Positions 9,220 through 17,561 of a stretch of 64,000 nucleotides of DNA are shown here, in pieces. Within the stretch, counting starts at the first letter, position 1. The number at the start of each line of letters is the position of its first letter. Under the pieces are notes generated by a model. It saw only the letters and a list, made by a program, of their open reading frames with translations, was not told the DNA's origin and searched no databases. Source of the DNA: Stutzerimonas urumqiensis (lineage in GTDB: Bacteria > Pseudomonadota > Gammaproteobacteria > Pseudomonadales > Pseudomonadaceae). Location of the stretch: NCBI RefSeq assembly GCF_003640395.1, contig NZ_RBZQ01000006.1, forward strand, positions 1 to 64,000, given 5' to 3'. Both the position numbers and the translations under genes were made by a program.

Positions 9220-11214
9220 TCAGGCCTTGGGTCGGATGGTCTTGAGCAGATCGTCCGGCGTGATGTGGCCGACCACGCCCGCCGCGCTGCCCGGCTGCGG
9301 CAGGTCGAGGATGTGCCCCTTCATGCGGCCCACGACGTGCATCTCGCAGGGCTTGCAGTCGAACTTCAAGGTCAGCACCTCATCGCCATGGACCAGCTGC
9401 ATCGGCGCGACCTTGGTGCGCACACCGGTCACACCCTTGGCCTGCTTCGGGCAGAGGTTGAAGGAGAAGCGCAGGCAGTGCTTGGTGATCATCACCGGTA
9501 CGTCGCCGGTTTCCTCGTGCGCCTCGTAGGCGGCGTCGATCAGCTGCACGCCGTGGCGATGGTAGAAGGCGCGGGCCTTCTCGTTGTAGACGTTGGCGAG
9601 GAATGACAGGTGCGACTCCGGGTAGACCGGCGGCGGCACGCTTTCGGCCTTGCGACCGCCGACCGGGCGGAGCGTGGCGCGCGCCGCATCCAGGGCTTCG
9701 ATGGCTTCGCGGCGCAGCGCCTTGAGCTGCGAATTGGGAATGAAGAACGCCTCGGGCGCGTCCAGTTCGATGGCCTCGGCGTGGTAGAGGGTCGTGCCGA
9801 GCTGGCCGAGCAGGTCTTCGAGTTGCGCCAGCGCCTGCTCGGGTTTCTTCGCTTCGCCGAACGGGCCGTCGAGACGCGCGGTCGCCGCGGCGCCTTCTTC
9901 GCTGGTCGCGGTCAGCTGCAGACCATCGCGGCGCAGATAGGCGTGCCAGCGCAGCGCGACACGTCGCTCGGCCGAGGTCTTGAGCAGCGCCTGCTGCCAG
10001 TTGTGGTCGAGGTTGCGGTTGAGCGGGTGGTTCGGGCGCAGCTGGCGCAGGGCGGCGGGCATCTCGTTCGGCTCGACGCGGTACTGCCAGCGCGGTTGGC
10101 CGTCTTCCTCCAGCTGCTTCAGTGGCTCGACCACGCTGGCGCGAAAACCCACCACCTCCCGCTTGATCAGCACGTTGAGCCCGTCCCCGTTCGACAGCGG
10201 CTCCTGCGTCTGCACGGTGAGATCGTGCTTGCCGACCTTGAGCACTTCGCCCACGGCAAGGCCGGTGAAGGTCGGCGAGTCGAAGGCACCGATGTCGATC
10301 TTGCGGTCGTTGACGAAGTAATCGGTGCTGCCGCGATGAAAGGTCTTGTCCGGGTCCGGCACGAAGAAATGCTCGGTGCGGCCGCTGGACGCGCGGGCGA
10401 GGTCGGTCCGCTCGTCGAGGATTTCATCCAGGCGCTGGCGATAGTAGGCGGTGATGTTCTTGACGTAGCTGACATCCTTGTAGCGCCCCTCGATCTTGAA
10501 CGAGCGCACGCCGGCCTCGACCAGCGCCCGCAGGTTGGCGCTCTGGTTGTTGTCCTTCATCGACAGCAGATGCTTTTCGAAGGCGACGACACGGCCCTGA
10601 TCATCCTTGAGCGTGTAGGGCAGGCGGCAGGCCTGCGAGCAATCGCCGCGGTTGGCGCTGCGGCCGGTCTGCGCGTGACTGATGTAGCACTGGCCGGAAA
10701 ACGCGACGCACAGGGCGCCGTGGATGAAGAATTCCAGCGTCGTGTCCACCTCGTCGTGAATCTCGCGGATCTCCTGCAGATTCAGCTCGCGCGCCAGGAC
10801 CAGCTGGGAGAAGCCCGCGTTGGCCAGAAATTTCGCGCGCGCCAGGGTGCGGATGTCGGTCTGGGTGCTGGCATGGATCTCGATCGGCGGGATGTCGAGT
10901 TCCATGATGCCCATGTCCTGCACGATGAGCGCATCGACGCCGGCGTCGTACAGCTGGTGGATGAGCGCGCGTGCCGCCTCGAGTTCGTCGTCGTGCAGGA
11001 TGGTGTTCAGCGTGACGAATACCCGGACGTGGAACCGATGGGCGAAGGCCACCAGCTCGGCGATCTCGGCCACGCTGTTCTCGGCGTTGTGCCGCGCACC
11101 GAAACTCGGTCCGCCGATGTACACGGCGTCGGCCCCGTGCAGGATCGCTTCGCGGGCGATGGAGACGTCCCGCGCGGGTGCGAGCAATTCGAGATGGTGT
11201 TTGGGCAGGGACAT
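9220..11214 (-). CDS. rlhA: 23S rRNA 5-hydroxycytidine C2501 synthase
   Basis: A 664-residue peptidase U32-family protein. The N-terminal half carries the U32 signature (ELLAPARDVSIAREAILHGADAVYIGG, split here as ELLAPARD and GADAVYIGGPSFGARHNAEN) and the cysteine cluster CVAFSGQCYIS...GDCSQACRLPY; the C-terminus adds CPKQAKG and CKPCEMH. The order and sequence agree almost throughout with remembered E. coli RlhA (YdcP), which hydroxylates cytidine 2501 of 23S rRNA using prephenate and an Fe-S-like site. The ATG at 11214 begins the conserved LPKHHLELL block, so longer upstream frames were rejected. It is a single gene, divergent from the CAP-domain gene. Confidence 0.92.
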   Translation of the reverse strand: MSLPKHHLELLAPARDVSIAREAILHGADAVYIGGPSFGARHNAENSVAEIAELVAFAHRFHVRVFVTLNTILHDDELEAARALIHQLYDAGVDALIVQDMGIMELDIPPIEIHASTQTDIRTLARAKFLANAGFSQLVLARELNLQEIREIHDEVDTTLEFFIHGALCVAFSGQCYISHAQTGRSANRGDCSQACRLPYTLKDDQGRVVAFEKHLLSMKDNNQSANLRALVEAGVRSFKIEGRYKDVSYVKNITAYYRQRLDEILDERTDLARASSGRTEHFFVPDPDKTFHRGSTDYFVNDRKIDIGAFDSPTFTGLAVGEVLKVGKHDLTVQTQEPLSNGDGLNVLIKREVVGFRASVVEPLKQLEEDGQPRWQYRVEPNEMPAALRQLRPNHPLNRNLDHNWQQALLKTSAERRVALRWHAYLRRDGLQLTATSEEGAAATARLDGPFGEAKKPEQALAQLEDLLGQLGTTLYHAEAIELDAPEAFFIPNSQLKALRREAIEALDAARATLRPVGGRKAESVPPPVYPESHLSFLANVYNEKARAFYHRHGVQLIDAAYEAHEETGDVPVMITKHCLRFSFNLCPKQAKGVTGVRTKVAPMQLVHGDEVLTLKFDCKPCEMHVVGRMKGHILDLPQPGSAAGVVGHITPDDLLKTIRPKA

Positions 11215-11366
11215 GGCGGCGAGTCGGCTGAAGAAAAGAAGGGCGGCATTGTAGCGGCGCTGCGACGGTTTGTAGCGGGCCACCGACCGGGTGGCGGGCC
11301 GGCCGTCCGGCTGCAACCGCCGGTCGGTTCGCGCATGATGTGCCGCTACGCCCCGAGGAGATTGCC

Positions 11367-12209
11367 ATGCGTGCCCTGAGCCTGTTCGCCGTCCTCGCCC
11401 TGTCGTTCCTCTCGAGCCCGGATTCGTCCCATGCGGCCGAGACGCTGCGGCTGGTCGACGCGATCAACCGCTTCCGCAGCGAGGTCCGCGCCTGCGACGG
11501 CGCCGCCTCGGTGCCATCGCCGCCGCTGCGACTGGATTCGCGGCTGGTGTTGCGCGCCGACGGGGCCGGCGACCTGCAAGGCGCGCTCGCCGGGACGGGC
11601 TATCCGATGGCGACGGTACGGGCGATCAGCCTGTCCGGGCCTCGCGAGGCGCAGGCGGCGATGAGCGCCCTGGGCGAGAGCTATTGCCGGGTGCTGCTCG
11701 ATCCGCAATTCGTCGACATCGGCGTCAGCCAGCAAGGGCGCGACTGGCGAATCGTGTTGGCGCGGCCGCTGCTCGCCGGGCGACTCGGCGACTGGCAGGC
11801 GGAAGGTCGCGCGTTGCTGGAGCGGATCAACACCCTGCGCGCCGAGCCACGCCAATGTGGCGACCGGACCTTCGCCGCCGCGCCGCCGGTGAGCTGGCAG
11901 GCCGTGCTCGGCCAGTCGGCCGAGGCGCATGCCCGCGCCATGGCCAACGGCCGATTCTTCTCGCATCTGGGCGCGGAGGGCTACACGCCCGGTGATCGCG
12001 CCGAGCTGGCTGGCTTCGACGGAGCGGTGAACGAGTTGCTGGCGGCCGGCGTCGGCATACCACAGGAGGTGGTCGACGGCTGGCTGGCCACGCCGACGCT
12101 ATGCGCCGTCGTGATGAATCCTCGATTCAGTCAGTTCGGCGGGGCTTATGCGAGCGACCCGCAGAGCGAGGCTGGCATCTACTGGGTCGGGCTGTTTGGC
12201 GCGCCCTAG
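11367..12209 (+). CDS. Secreted CAP-domain (SCP/PR-1-like) protein
   Basis: A 280-residue exported protein. The signal peptide is about 20 residues (MRALSLFAVLALSFLSSPDSSHA). The C-terminal half, about residues 150-280, is a CAP fold: LLERINTLRAEPRQCG, AEAHARAMANGRFFSHLG, TLCAVVMNPRFSQFG and the terminal YWVGLFG. The N-terminal half repeats the outline weakly (LVDAINRFRSEVRACDG...CRVLLDPQFVDIGVS), suggesting a duplicated, decayed CAP domain. GAGGAG is six bases before the ATG at 11367, so an upstream GTG was not used. Bacterial CAP proteins are extracytoplasmic, but their function is mostly unsettled; none is proposed. Confidence 0.75.
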   Translation: MRALSLFAVLALSFLSSPDSSHAAETLRLVDAINRFRSEVRACDGAASVPSPPLRLDSRLVLRADGAGDLQGALAGTGYPMATVRAISLSGPREAQAAMSALGESYCRVLLDPQFVDIGVSQQGRDWRIVLARPLLAGRLGDWQAEGRALLERINTLRAEPRQCGDRTFAAAPPVSWQAVLGQSAEAHARAMANGRFFSHLGAEGYTPGDRAELAGFDGAVNELLAAGVGIPQEVVDGWLATPTLCAVVMNPRFSQFGGAYASDPQSEAGIYWVGLFGAP

Positions 12210-12222
12210 CGACCCGATCGGC

Positions 12223-12561
12223 CTAGAGCGACGCGGCAACGGCCAGCAGCATGCCGCTGGCGACGGGCAGCCAGAGCGCAAGGCGCGGGGCGTACGGCAT
12301 CAGCATCAGCAAGACGAAGCCGGCCAGCGAGATCGAACCGAACCAGGCGACTATCGCCATGCCGACCGGCCAGACAAGCCCGGCTGCCCAACCGGCCAAC
12401 CCAAGCGACAGCACGCCGATGGGCCTGCACAGGCGCTGGGCGTAGGCGGGTAATCGGCCGGTCGCGAGCTGCTTCCAGTGGCGATCCATACCGAGGCAAA
12501 GGCCGAGCATGCCGGCGTAGGCCAGCACGACGCAGAGGGTGAACGAAGCGGCTGGATTCAT
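12223..12561 (-). CDS. DUF3325 small membrane protein
   Basis: A 112-residue hydrophobic protein with about four helices, separated by short basic loops. It is the last gene of a three-gene operon, and its ATG overlaps the stop of the PepSY gene by four bases (ATGA), so translation is probably coupled. Size, context and the MLGLCLGMDRHWKQL region fit DUF3325, which accompanies PepSY reductase-like proteins near siderophore receptors. An accessory or assembly role in iron uptake is inference from that association. Confidence 0.72.
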   Translation of the reverse strand: MNPAASFTLCVVLAYAGMLGLCLGMDRHWKQLATGRLPAYAQRLCRPIGVLSLGLAGWAAGLVWPVGMAIVAWFGSISLAGFVLLMLMPYAPRLALWLPVASGMLLAVAASL

Positions 12562-14111
12562 TGTGCCGCTCCGGCTGGGCGAACCCTAAGGAGCGGCTCG
12601 GAGCGGCCTTTCGCCGACAGTGCCGGCACTTTCCACGCCGTCCAGCCGAATACCAGGCCCATCATGGCGGCGGCGGAGTCGATGCTCAGGCGGACCCTGT
12701 CGGTCGTGTCGGCGCTGAGGAAATCCAGCAGCGGCAGTGCCAGCGCCAGCACCGCCGCGACCAGCAGTTGCTCGCGCCAGGCGTGGAAGGGCGGGCGCCA
12801 CATGGCATGCAGCAAGGTGGCCAGCCAGACGCCGAAGAAGGCCGCCAGTTCGGCGCTGGCACGGGCTTCGAGCGCGGCCGGCAGCAGTCGGTTGCTCCAC
12901 AGCAGCGCCAGGCAGGCGACCGCCAGCCCGGCGATCACCGAGACATTCAGGCGCTCGACGACCGCCAGGAAGCGGTCGTCCCGAGCTTGCTTGCGCTTCT
13001 TCACGGCATAGAGCACCAGGCCGCTGCCGATCATCGCGCAGCTGACCAGGCCGCAGAGGAAGTACAACCAGCGCATCGGATAGCCGCCGAACTGCGCGAA
13101 ATGCAGCCCCGCCAGCACCCGCTGGGTCAGCAGGCTCGCGCGTGCCGGCGCCGGTTCATGCAGCAGCGCGCCGCTTACGCCGTCGTAGGTCAGCCCTTGA
13201 CCCTTGGTCAGCTCGATGCGGTTACCCAGCACCGGCCGCACCGTGACGCGCGCATCGGCCTGTCCCGGATCGCTCACCGAGACCGCCGCGACCATGCCGC
13301 GTCCGTAGTACGCCTCGCCCTGTTCGACGAACTGCCCGAGCGCCAGCAGGGGCGCGGCGGGGGCCTGGCTCTTCGGCGCATCGCGCCCGAAGCCGCGCCC
13401 TGTCTGGGCTGCGGCGGCCGGATCGGCCTCGCGGAACAGCGCCTGACGATCGCCGCCGTACAGCGCGTCCACGGCGGCCGGCATGTAGAGCACACAAAAG
13501 ATCGCCAGCCCGGTGTAGGTGATCATCAGATGGAACGGCAACAGCAGAACGGCGCTGGCGTTATGCCCGTCGAGCCAGGAGCGCTGCCCCTTCGCGGGGC
13601 GGAAGGTGAAGAAGTCCTTGAAGATCTTCTTGTGGATGATGATCCCGCTGACCAGCGCCACCAGCATCGCCATCGCCGCGAAACCCACCACCCAGACACC
13701 CAGCAGCCGCGGCAGGTGCAAGGTGTAGTGGAAGTGGAAGAAGAACGCCCCGCCGAGCGTGTCGCGCACCGCCAGCGGCTCACCTGACTCGGCATCGAGG
13801 GGTGTGTTCTCGCCGCGCCGCTGGCCATCGACCGAAACGGCCAGGCGCGGCGAACGCTCGGTCGGCAGCGCGATGGTCCAGCTCGACGATGTCGGGTGGT
13901 TGGCCTGGAGCCAGCGCTGGGCAACGTTCGCCGCCACGACCGGCCCCTGGTCCTGGTTGGTCAGCTCGGGCGCCATCCACCAGTCGATCTCCTTGTCGAA
14001 GACGGCCAGCGTGCCGGTCAGGAAGATCGCGAACAGCGCCCATCCCAGCAGCAGCCCCACCCAGGTATGCACGCCGGACATCGACTGCGTGAGCGAAGGT
14101 GCGCGCGCCAT
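12558..14111 (-). CDS. PepSY-associated transmembrane protein, putative ferric-siderophore reductase
   Basis: A 517-residue inner-membrane protein with a PepSY-TM core. A first helix follows SGVHTWVGLLLGWALF, a periplasmic domain contains the FFHFHYTLHLP block, and paired helices carry VSGIIIHKKIF and LLPFHLMITYTGLAIF, whose histidines could bind haem. Further C-terminal helices follow the LAGLHFAQFGG segment. The family includes FpvG/PiuB-like proteins thought to reduce iron during siderophore recycling. Its start overlaps the DUF3649 stop (TGATG) and its stop overlaps the DUF3325 start, so all three genes are coupled. No TonB receptor lies beside this operon, unlike the usual arrangement. 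Confidence 0.82.
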   Translation of the reverse strand: MARAPSLTQSMSGVHTWVGLLLGWALFAIFLTGTLAVFDKEIDWWMAPELTNQDQGPVVAANVAQRWLQANHPTSSSWTIALPTERSPRLAVSVDGQRRGENTPLDAESGEPLAVRDTLGGAFFFHFHYTLHLPRLLGVWVVGFAAMAMLVALVSGIIIHKKIFKDFFTFRPAKGQRSWLDGHNASAVLLLPFHLMITYTGLAIFCVLYMPAAVDALYGGDRQALFREADPAAAAQTGRGFGRDAPKSQAPAAPLLALGQFVEQGEAYYGRGMVAAVSVSDPGQADARVTVRPVLGNRIELTKGQGLTYDGVSGALLHEPAPARASLLTQRVLAGLHFAQFGGYPMRWLYFLCGLVSCAMIGSGLVLYAVKKRKQARDDRFLAVVERLNVSVIAGLAVACLALLWSNRLLPAALEARASAELAAFFGVWLATLLHAMWRPPFHAWREQLLVAAVLALALPLLDFLSADTTDRVRLSIDSAAAMMGLVFGWTAWKVPALSAKGRSEPLLRVRPAGAAQ

Positions 14112-14413
14112 CAGCGAAGCCCTTCCAGCAGTTGCGGCCAGAAGCCGATCGCCGCCAGCGGCAGCGTCGCCATCACGCCCAGCAGCACGCGCCAGCTCGA
14201 GCGCGTGGTCAGCGCCCAAAGCACGAACGTCAGGTAGACGACGAAGGAGGCGAGCATCGCGATGGCCGCCGCATCGTAACGATCGAAGGGCAGCAACCGC
14301 GCCAGCGCAGCGGTCGCCGCGTAGGTGAAGGCATAGCCGCCGAGCACAGCCATGACGATGCGTAACAAAAGGACCTGCCAGGCACGCCCATCCTTGGCTG
14401 CGGTTCGAGCCAT
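14111..14413 (-). CDS. DUF3649 small membrane protein
   Basis: A 100-residue protein with about three hydrophobic helices (VLLLRIVMAVLGGYAFTYAA, AIAMLASFVVYLTFVLWALTT, VLLGVMATLPLAAIGFW), matching the DUF3649 pattern. It is the first gene of the operon DUF3649 - PepSY - DUF3325. The ATG at 14413 starts the conserved part, and in-frame extensions upstream run through the putative control region. A helper role for the reductase is inferred from context. Confidence 0.72.
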   Translation of the reverse strand: MARTAAKDGRAWQVLLLRIVMAVLGGYAFTYAATAALARLLPFDRYDAAAIAMLASFVVYLTFVLWALTTRSSWRVLLGVMATLPLAAIGFWPQLLEGLR

Positions 14414-14499
14414 GTCGAAAATCTCTCGTTGCAGGAAATGGTCCCGCGCGCCTCGGGCTCGCTGCGACGATATCGCAGACCCGCCCGGGCGCCGGGCAT

Positions 14500-14518
14500 G
14501 CAAATGCTATGTATTCTC
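14500..14518 (-). promoter_or_regulatory. Possible Fur box upstream of the PepSY operon
   Basis: On the minus strand the 19 bases read GAGAATACATAGCATTTGC, agreeing with 11 of 19 positions of GATAATGATAATCATTATC. The site is 87 bases ahead of the operon start codon. An 11/19 match is only marginal by sequence; the iron-linked gene content is what makes it plausible. Confidence 0.35.
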
Positions 14519-14882
14519 AACAAAGAGTAAAGTGCATTTACAAAGTAAACGAGCGAAATGTTGGGAATGGGCTGTCTGCAGGGCCGCGTTGAGGGCAATG
14601 AAAGGTCGCCGGTGCGTTGGCGCCACGCCGTCTTGCTGCGGCATTGCAGCGAACGGCCACCTTTTTACGCCTATTCAAAATGGCGTTGCCCCGCGACCTT
14701 CGCCGGCCATCCACATCTGGCAAGCGTTCTTAGTCAGCGCAGCTGTGCCGGGTTCCATGCTGGGCCTATCGCCCCTTGTGTCGATGCCTGGCGATGATCG
14801 CGTCTTGAAGACTCCGCCCGCGCATGGCCTTTGCCAGTCCCGCGCGGTAAGGTTCGGACCCAGTTCATCGACGAAGCGCACC
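14519..14882. other. Intergenic region upstream of the Rrf2 regulator
   Basis: I see no convincing gene here. A short palindrome, GTAAAGTGCATTTAC (14527-14541), followed by a related AAAGTAAAC, lies next to the possible Fur box and may belong to the divergent control region. The remainder is unstructured to the eye. Confidence 0.4.
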
Positions 14883-15341
14883 ATGAGAACCGATAGTCGC
14901 CTGTCCCGGATGCTTCACGTCCTGCTGCATATGGCGCGGGATGCGCGGCCGGTGACGTCCGAGCAGATCGCGCAGATGCTCGGCACCAACGCGGCGGTGG
15001 TGCGGCGCACCATGACCGGGCTGCGCAAGGCCGGGTACGTGCGTGCGGACAAGGGCTACAACGGCGGCTGGAGCCTGGCGGCGGACCTTCATCAGGTGAC
15101 GTTGCTCGATATCTTCACGGCGGTCGGTGGGCCGCGCATCTTCGCCATCGGCCCGGACCGCGATCACCCCGATTGCCTCGTCGAGCAGGTCGTCAATGCG
15201 GTGCTCGACGACGCCCTGCGGCAGGCCGAAGCCCTGTTGTTGCAGCGTCTGGGCGCCGTGACCCTCGCTGACCTGTCGAGCGAGTTCAACAGCCTGTACA
15301 GCACGTGTCCGGGCATGCCGTCCGGGCACGCGCCTCCATAA
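14883..15341 (+). CDS. Rrf2-family transcriptional regulator
   Basis: A 152-residue DNA-binding protein. The winged helix is at residues 1-75 (SRLSRMLHVLLHMA, VTSEQIAQMLGTNAAVVRRTMTGLRKAGYV, KGYNGGWSLA) and a dimerisation helix follows. The three-cysteine cluster site of IscR/NsrR is absent; only two scattered cysteines remain, so it resembles the YwnA/HypR-type Rrf2 branch that senses oxidants or electrophiles by thiols or lacks a cofactor. The next gene is a flavoprotein with an operator-like palindrome in front, its most likely target. The ATG at 14883 begins the domain; upstream in-frame sequence is not conserved-looking. Confidence 0.82.
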   Translation: MRTDSRLSRMLHVLLHMARDARPVTSEQIAQMLGTNAAVVRRTMTGLRKAGYVRADKGYNGGWSLAADLHQVTLLDIFTAVGGPRIFAIGPDRDHPDCLVEQVVNAVLDDALRQAEALLLQRLGAVTLADLSSEFNSLYSTCPGMPSGHAPP

Positions 15342-15399
15342 CCGACCGAAGCTGCTCGATTACCGGACGAATGCACTTCTCGTCTTTCTGCTAATTAGT

Positions 15400-15416
15400 G
15401 TAACTTCAAAAGCTAC
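15400..15416 (+). promoter_or_regulatory. Operator-like inverted repeat before the flavoprotein gene
   Basis: GTAACTTCAAAAGCTAC is an imperfect inverted repeat (GTAaCT / AGCTAC). It is framed by direct repeats AATTAGTG at 15393-15400 and 15420-15427. It lies 25 bases before the start codon, in an AT-rich patch. Likely ligand: the Rrf2 protein encoded just upstream. Confidence 0.4.
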
Positions 15417-15440
15417 ATAAATTAGTGAGGGGGCTTCGGT

Positions 15441-16322
15441 ATGTATGACGCAATCATCCTGGGCGGCAGCTACGCGGGATTGTCAGCCGGACTGCCATTG
15501 GCGCGGGCTCGCCGACGGGTGCTGGTGATCGACGCCGGCCTGCGTCGCAACCGGTTCGCCGCGGCTTCCCATGGCTTCCTCACGCAGGATGGCGCGCCGC
15601 CGGACGAGATCGCCGCGCACGGCCGCGAGCAGCTCATGAACTACGGCACGGTCGACTGGCTGCACACCGAGATTCAGCACGTCGAACGGGCGGAGCAGGG
15701 CTTCCGGCTTCTCGATCGGCAGGGCGAGGCGTATCAGGCGCGCGTATTGATCCTGGCGACCGGCGTCGTCGACGAGCTGCCCGATATTCCAGGCCTGGCC
15801 GAGCGCTGGGGTACCCGCGTTTTCCATTGTCCGTACTGCCACGGCTATGAGTTGCAGCGGGGCCGTATCGGCGTGCTGGCCGTCTCGGCGATCTCGATGC
15901 ATCAGGCCCTGATGCTGCCCGACTGGGGCCGCACGACCTTCCTGCTCAACCGAGCCTTCGAGCCGTCCGCCGAAGAGTTGGCGCAGTTGCAGCAACGCGG
16001 CGTCGCGCTGGAACGCGCTCCGGTGGTCCGCCTGGATGGCGAGCCGCTGGAGGTGATCCTCGAAGAGGGCCGCACCCTGGCGCTGGATGGCCTGTTCGTC
16101 GCACCGCGCATGCGCCTGTCGCCGCTCGTGTCGCAGCTCGGTTGCGCGCTGGAGGAGGGGCCGATGGGGGCGTTCATTCGCACCGACCCGACCCAGGCGA
16201 CGTCGATTCCCGGGCTGTTCGCCTGTGGCGATGTCGCACGCGGCGCGGGGTCTGTGCCGCTGGCGGTGGGTGACGGCGCGATGGCTGGCACGGCGGCGCA
16301 TCGCTTTCTGATGTTCGGCTGA
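15441..16322 (+). CDS. NAD(P)/FAD-dependent oxidoreductase, thioredoxin-reductase-like
   Basis: A 293-residue soluble flavoprotein. The FAD dinucleotide-binding motif is at the N-terminus (ILGGSYAGLSAGLPLARA), the redox dithiol is CPYCHG near residue 134, and the second FAD motif is LFACGDVARG near 258. The length fits low-molecular-weight thioredoxin-reductase relatives. The NAD(P) region (GRIGVLAVSAISMHQAL) lacks a clean GxGxxA/G, so cofactor preference is uncertain. GAGGGG precedes the ATG. It pairs with the Rrf2 regulator in the same direction, a layout typical of a thiol-stress module in which the regulator controls the reductase. Confidence 0.85.
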   Translation: MYDAIILGGSYAGLSAGLPLARARRRVLVIDAGLRRNRFAAASHGFLTQDGAPPDEIAAHGREQLMNYGTVDWLHTEIQHVERAEQGFRLLDRQGEAYQARVLILATGVVDELPDIPGLAERWGTRVFHCPYCHGYELQRGRIGVLAVSAISMHQALMLPDWGRTTFLLNRAFEPSAEELAQLQQRGVALERAPVVRLDGEPLEVILEEGRTLALDGLFVAPRMRLSPLVSQLGCALEEGPMGAFIRTDPTQATSIPGLFACGDVARGAGSVPLAVGDGAMAGTAAHRFLMFG

Positions 16323-16419
16323 CAGGCGCCCGCCGTTCGATTCCGGCAATCGTTTTGAAATCCGCCGATTGCCGTGCATGCTCTCGCTCCACTCAAGCCG
16401 ATAGCCCCTTGGAGAGGAC

Positions 16420-16554
16420 GTGGCCTTGCGACAGAAGAAACCGGTAGACCCCATTCGCCAGGCGGAGAAGAACCGCGCGTACCGTATCGGCTGGCTGATC
16501 GCCCTGGCGGGCATCCTGTGCGGATTCGCCCTGCTGGCGCTCAAGCCAGCGTAG
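16420..16554 (+). CDS. Small single-helix membrane protein
   Basis: A 44-residue frame starting at GTG with GGAGAGG six bases upstream. The N-terminal 24 residues are charged (LRQKKPVDPIRQAEKNRAYR) and the remainder is one hydrophobic helix (IGWLIALAGILCGFALLAL). The strong ribosome site and clean positive-inside topology support it. I do not recognise the family. Confidence 0.5.
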   Translation: MALRQKKPVDPIRQAEKNRAYRIGWLIALAGILCGFALLALKPA

Positions 16555-16732
16555 GGATTGCTGCTGGTTGGCACGGCGCAAACGCATCGAGCAAGCGCTG
16601 CCACGACCCCATGCCAGGCGCTCGCCGGACCTGTCGTCAGCCGATCCGGCGCTCGGACTGACGGCATGCACGTTGCGCCCGGCCAGGGTTCAAACAGGAA
16701 GGGCCACTGGCGGCCTGACTGTGAGGTGAACG

Positions 16733-16924
16733 ATGGCAAACGAATCAGAAAACGACCTGACTGGGCAGCACCAGGAAGTCAACCAGCAGGAGCGCGAAGC
16801 GCCTTCGCGAAGCGATCCGGGCGTGGACCGCTCTTCGGGTGCCGCGGGCAAGCCGGATGAAGGCGGCCTGACCGATGAGGACGTGGATATGTTCGAGGAC
16901 GATCCCAACATTCCCACCGAGTGA
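16733..16924 (+). CDS. Small acidic hydrophilic protein
   Basis: A 63-residue protein, nearly all polar, with no hydrophobic core (ENDLTGQHQEVNQQEREAPS, then DEGGLTDEDVDMFEDDPNIP). It is probably disordered. AGGTGA sits shortly before the ATG and a strong hairpin terminator follows eight bases after the stop, so it looks like a real monocistronic gene. It is not recognised by name; similar small acidic proteins in pseudomonads are often stress-induced, but nothing here proves that. Confidence 0.55.
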   Translation: MANESENDLTGQHQEVNQQEREAPSRSDPGVDRSSGAAGKPDEGGLTDEDVDMFEDDPNIPTE

Positions 16925-16932
16925 CGTCATTC

Positions 16933-16959
16933 GGCCCCGCAAGCGCGGGGCCACTTTTA
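16933..16959 (+). terminator. Rho-independent terminator
   Basis: A perfect eight-pair stem, GGCCCCGC / GCGGGGCC, with loop AAGC, is followed by ACTTTTAA. It ends the small acidic protein transcript. Confidence 0.7.
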
Positions 16960-17050
16960 ATGGCCGGCGGTGTCCGGCGCCGCACCGCAGTTGCCGAGAC
17001 GAGCCGTGCAAGGCGGCGAAGTCTTGTACCGCTTGAATCGCACCATCGTC

Positions 17051-17392
17051 CTACCGAGACCAGCGCCGCAGGCGCCCGCCGATGAAGCCGCCTGTGACGA
17101 ATACCAGCGACCACAGCGACACGAACAGCAGCCCGACGCCCAGCAGCGGGTCGATGGGCCGGAGTAGAAGCAGATACAGGACCTGCCCCGCCATCCCGCC
17201 CAGGTACAGCGCCCAGAGGGGCTTCGGGGCCAAGAGACCGGATAGAACCCCCGACAAAACCAGCGCGACGGCGTAATACCAGCCGTCCGCATCCCAGGGC
17301 TCGACGTGCCCCGTCAGCCACGGTGACAGCGCCCACACCGCGAAGGTCGCCACGGTTGCGATCAAGAACGGGCGGATTGGCGACCGGTTCAT
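17051..17392 (-). CDS. Four-helix small inner-membrane protein
   Basis: A 113-residue protein with four predicted membrane helices (IRPFLIATVATFAVWAL, WYYAVALVLSGVLSGLL, LYLGGMAGQVLYLLLL, LLFVSLWSLVFVTGGFIGG) and a basic C-terminus (GRLRRWSR). I chose the ATG at 17392 because the hydrophobic segment begins directly after it. I do not recognise the family and the neighbours give no hint. Confidence 0.6.
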   Translation of the reverse strand: MNRSPIRPFLIATVATFAVWALSPWLTGHVEPWDADGWYYAVALVLSGVLSGLLAPKPLWALYLGGMAGQVLYLLLLRPIDPLLGVGLLFVSLWSLVFVTGGFIGGRLRRWSR

Positions 17393-17561
17393 GTTGGCCT
17401 GCCGCTGCCGGGCCGGCGTGCGGGCTGGGCGGTGATCGTCAGGGCAGGATGAGGCGGCATTGTCCGGTTCCATTGTTCGTTGGCGTTCAGCGTGAGGGGA
17501 TCGTGCTTCAGCCGCCTGACTGCGCAAAGCTGGGCCGGCGGCCCACCGGCCGATCGACGAT

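Noticed and set aside
14352..14882. N-terminal extension of the Rrf2 regulator in the same frame
   Set aside because: The DNA-binding domain begins at the ATG at 14883; upstream codons contain the putative control sites and show no protein pattern.
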